From: an uncultured Eubacteriales bacterium
GTDB taxonomy: Bacteria; Bacillota; Clostridia; Monoglobales; Monoglobaceae
NCBI GenBank assembly: GCA_900552305.1
Contig: URZD01000029.1
Span: forward strand, 1 to 15,560
DNA length: 15,560 nt
Direction of reading: 5' to 3'
Part shown: positions 14,146 to 15,560 of the stretch, piece after piece
Layout: each line of letters begins with the position of its first letter
Numbering within the stretch: the stretch's first letter is position 1
Program-made: the position numbers and the translations under genes
Notes under the pieces: generated by a model
Database searches by the model: none
What the model saw: the letters and a program-made list of their open reading frames with translations, nothing else
Told to the model about the DNA's origin: nothing

Positions 14146-15018
14146 CTATTCTTCCTCAAGCTCCTTGGGGATTTCCTCGCGGTCATCGTCCTTGCGGTCA
14201 TTTTTGATACGTTTGATAACCTTTACGTCCTTGGCGTTAAGGACTTCAACATTTGCGTCGTCCTCCGTGCCGAACTTGACTTTGATAAGCTCCTTCAGTA
14301 CAAAGGTTTCGATTACCGCACCGCGCTCGCGGTTGTATTCAACGATAGAGCCTTTGGGCGGAACTCTCTTTAAAAGGTCCTCGTATGCACCCTGCTCATA
14401 TTGAAGACAGCACATAAGCCTTCCGCATATTCCCGAAATCTTTGTTGGGTTGAGCGAAAGTCCCTGATCTTTTGCCATGCGTATGGAAACGGTGTGAAAA
14501 TCGCTTAAAAAAGTAGAACAGCACAGCGCCCTGCCGCAGATTCCGATTGCGCCGAGGGTTTTCGCCTCGTCGCGAACGCCGATTTGGCGAAGCTCTATGC
14601 GGGTGCGGAAAACGCTTGCAAGGCTCTTGACAAGCTCGCGAAAGTCAACGCGACCGTCAGCGGTAAAATAGAACAAAATTTTACTGCCGTCAAAGGTATA
14701 TTCCGTATTGACAAGCTTCATATCCAGCTTATGCTCCGCAATTTTTTTAATAGCTATATCAAAGGCTTCTTTTTCCTTCTTTTTATTGCGTTCAAGCTTG
14801 TCGTAGTCCTCGCGTTTTGCCTTTCTGATTATAGGCTTGAGGGGGGCGACTATCTCGTTATCCTGAACCTGTTTATTTTTAATGGCAACCGTGCCGAACT
14901 CAACTCCGCGCGCGGTTTCAACGATTACGCCATCACCGTCGGAGAAATGTTCGCCCTTGGGGTCAAAATAGTAGACCTTTCCAACCCTGTTAAATCTTAC
15001 ACCTATAACTTCTGTCAT
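14146..15018 (-). CDS. ricT: PSP1-domain protein RicT (YaaT)
   Basis: This 290-residue protein has the RicT/YaaT pattern: an N-terminal PSP1-type domain (GVRFNRVGKVYYFDP, later ARGVEFGTV), a charged helical middle (about 65-100), and the cysteine cluster GICGRALCC (159-167) and GICGRLMCCLQYE (196-208), supplying C161, C166, C167, C198, C203 and C204. In B. subtilis RicT forms the RicA-RicF-RicT complex that carries iron-sulfur clusters and directs RNase Y processing; it is also needed for normal sporulation and competence. The acidic C-terminal tail (EEIPKELEEE) is a usual variable end. GGGAGGC lies 6 bases before the ATG. The start lies within the last 29 bases of holB, the conserved holB-ricT order of Bacillota. 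Confidence 0.94.
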   Translation of the reverse strand: MTEVIGVRFNRVGKVYYFDPKGEHFSDGDGVIVETARGVEFGTVAIKNKQVQDNEIVAPLKPIIRKAKREDYDKLERNKKKEKEAFDIAIKKIAEHKLDMKLVNTEYTFDGSKILFYFTADGRVDFRELVKSLASVFRTRIELRQIGVRDEAKTLGAIGICGRALCCSTFLSDFHTVSIRMAKDQGLSLNPTKISGICGRLMCCLQYEQGAYEDLLKRVPPKGSIVEYNRERGAVIETFVLKELIKVKFGTEDDANVEVLNAKDVKVIKRIKNDRKDDDREEIPKELEEE

Positions 15019-15560
15019 GTATTGCCTCCCATATTTCCATTGACATACATTGTGCTACCGCCGCAAGACTGATGTTTTTGTCAAGACAGTCGCGGTATTT
15101 TATCATTATTTCCAAAAGGCAGAGCGGCGTTTCGGTGTATATCTTTGCCGCAAGCGCGTCAAGCTCACGCCTTTTGTCGGTATTGACAATCCTTGCGCCC
15201 GTTCCCGCGCTGCATATATTCATCAGATCGCGGAAAAAGCTCTGCATTATATCCATTATAAAATCAATGTCCGTCTTGCTGCGCTTTATAAAAAGCGCCG
15301 TTTCATAAATCGGCTTATGGCGGCTGTCTGCAAGCGATTCGATATGCCGTATGACTTCGTTTCGCAGCGAATCCGCCGTTTCATCATTTGAGAGCGCAAG
15401 CGCCCTGCCGATACTTCCGCCGCACATTGCCGCTTTGATTGCCGCTTCATCTGCGCTCATCCCGTCAACGTGGGAGGTGAGGTAGTCGGCAACCGTGTTT
15501 GCGTCAAGCGCAAAAAATTTTACTCTTACGCACCTTGAAAGCACCGTGGGCAGAAAAAGA
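14990..15560 (-). CDS. holB: DNA polymerase III delta-prime subunit HolB, N-terminus outside window
   Basis: The last 189 residues are visible. They begin LFLPTVLSRCVRVKFFAL, the conserved sensor-region motif (LPTxxSRC) of clamp-loader AAA+ subunits, followed by a lid domain (AAMCGGSIGRALAL) and a helical collar domain. The frame stays open to the window edge, so the GTG at 15544 is not the start. Delta-prime is a non-ATPase part of the clamp loader that places the sliding clamp on DNA. Assignment rests on the SRC motif and on ricT immediately downstream; DnaX (tau/gamma) carries a similar motif but would be much longer after it and does not precede ricT. Confidence 0.88.
   Translation of the reverse strand, partial: LFLPTVLSRCVRVKFFALDANTVADYLTSHVDGMSADEAAIKAAMCGGSIGRALALSNDETADSLRNEVIRHIESLADSRHKPIYETALFIKRSKTDIDFIMDIMQSFFRDLMNICSAGTGARIVNTDKRRELDALAAKIYTETPLCLLEIMIKYRDCLDKNISLAAVAQCMSMEIWEAIHDRSYRCKI

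Overview
The window looks like chromosome from an anaerobic, probably gut-associated Clostridia bacterium (Bacillota). Evidence: Spo0A and RicT are both present, as is the Gram-positive MurT/GatD cell-wall pair. Promoters read as classical sigma-A boxes, start sites carry AGGAGG-like ribosome binding sites, and base composition is roughly balanced with ATA and TTG in common use. I see no rRNA, tRNA, insertion sequence, CRISPR array or phage gene.

Layout. (1) 1-2342: an AraC-family regulator, cut by the window edge, is divergent from a short-chain dehydrogenase and a divergent type I dehydroquinase-like enzyme; this looks like a small catabolic module. A hairpin at 2356-2387 ends it. (2) 2435-3795, minus strand: an amidohydrolase followed by a YgjP-type metallopeptidase, driven by a promoter with a perfect palindrome in its spacer. 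(3) 3999-4853: a CorA-family transporter with its own promoter. (4) 4881-6810: an 84-residue membrane protein plus a DUF1275/YoaK protein, divergent from a LysR regulator; a near-perfect inverted repeat sits between the two promoters. (5) 6954-10533: a GH36 alpha-galactosidase broken by a frameshift and, 3 bases later, glucuronate isomerase UxaC, behind a promoter preceded by two exact 10-base repeats 21 bases apart. A bidirectional hairpin closes this unit. (6) 10738-15560, minus strand, housekeeping and sporulation: HolB (partial) and RicT with overlapping ends, MurT and GatD with overlapping ends, then Spo0A alone behind a full-consensus promoter.

How the genes work together. The left two thirds is accessory carbohydrate and small-molecule metabolism, with each unit next to a regulator or operator-like repeat. 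The right third is core: clamp loader, RNase Y accessory factor, and peptidoglycan amidation.

The strongest oddity is Spo0A. The residue that aligns with the phosphorylated aspartate (D56 in Bacillus subtilis) is asparagine, and one acidic-pocket aspartate is alanine, while the DNA-binding domain is nearly intact. Its usual upstream neighbour spoIVB is absent. The alpha-galactosidase break is the second: the frame changes between the nucleophile and acid/base motifs, and removing 16 bases would restore a protein of the usual family length. No wholly new multi-gene system was recognised with confidence.
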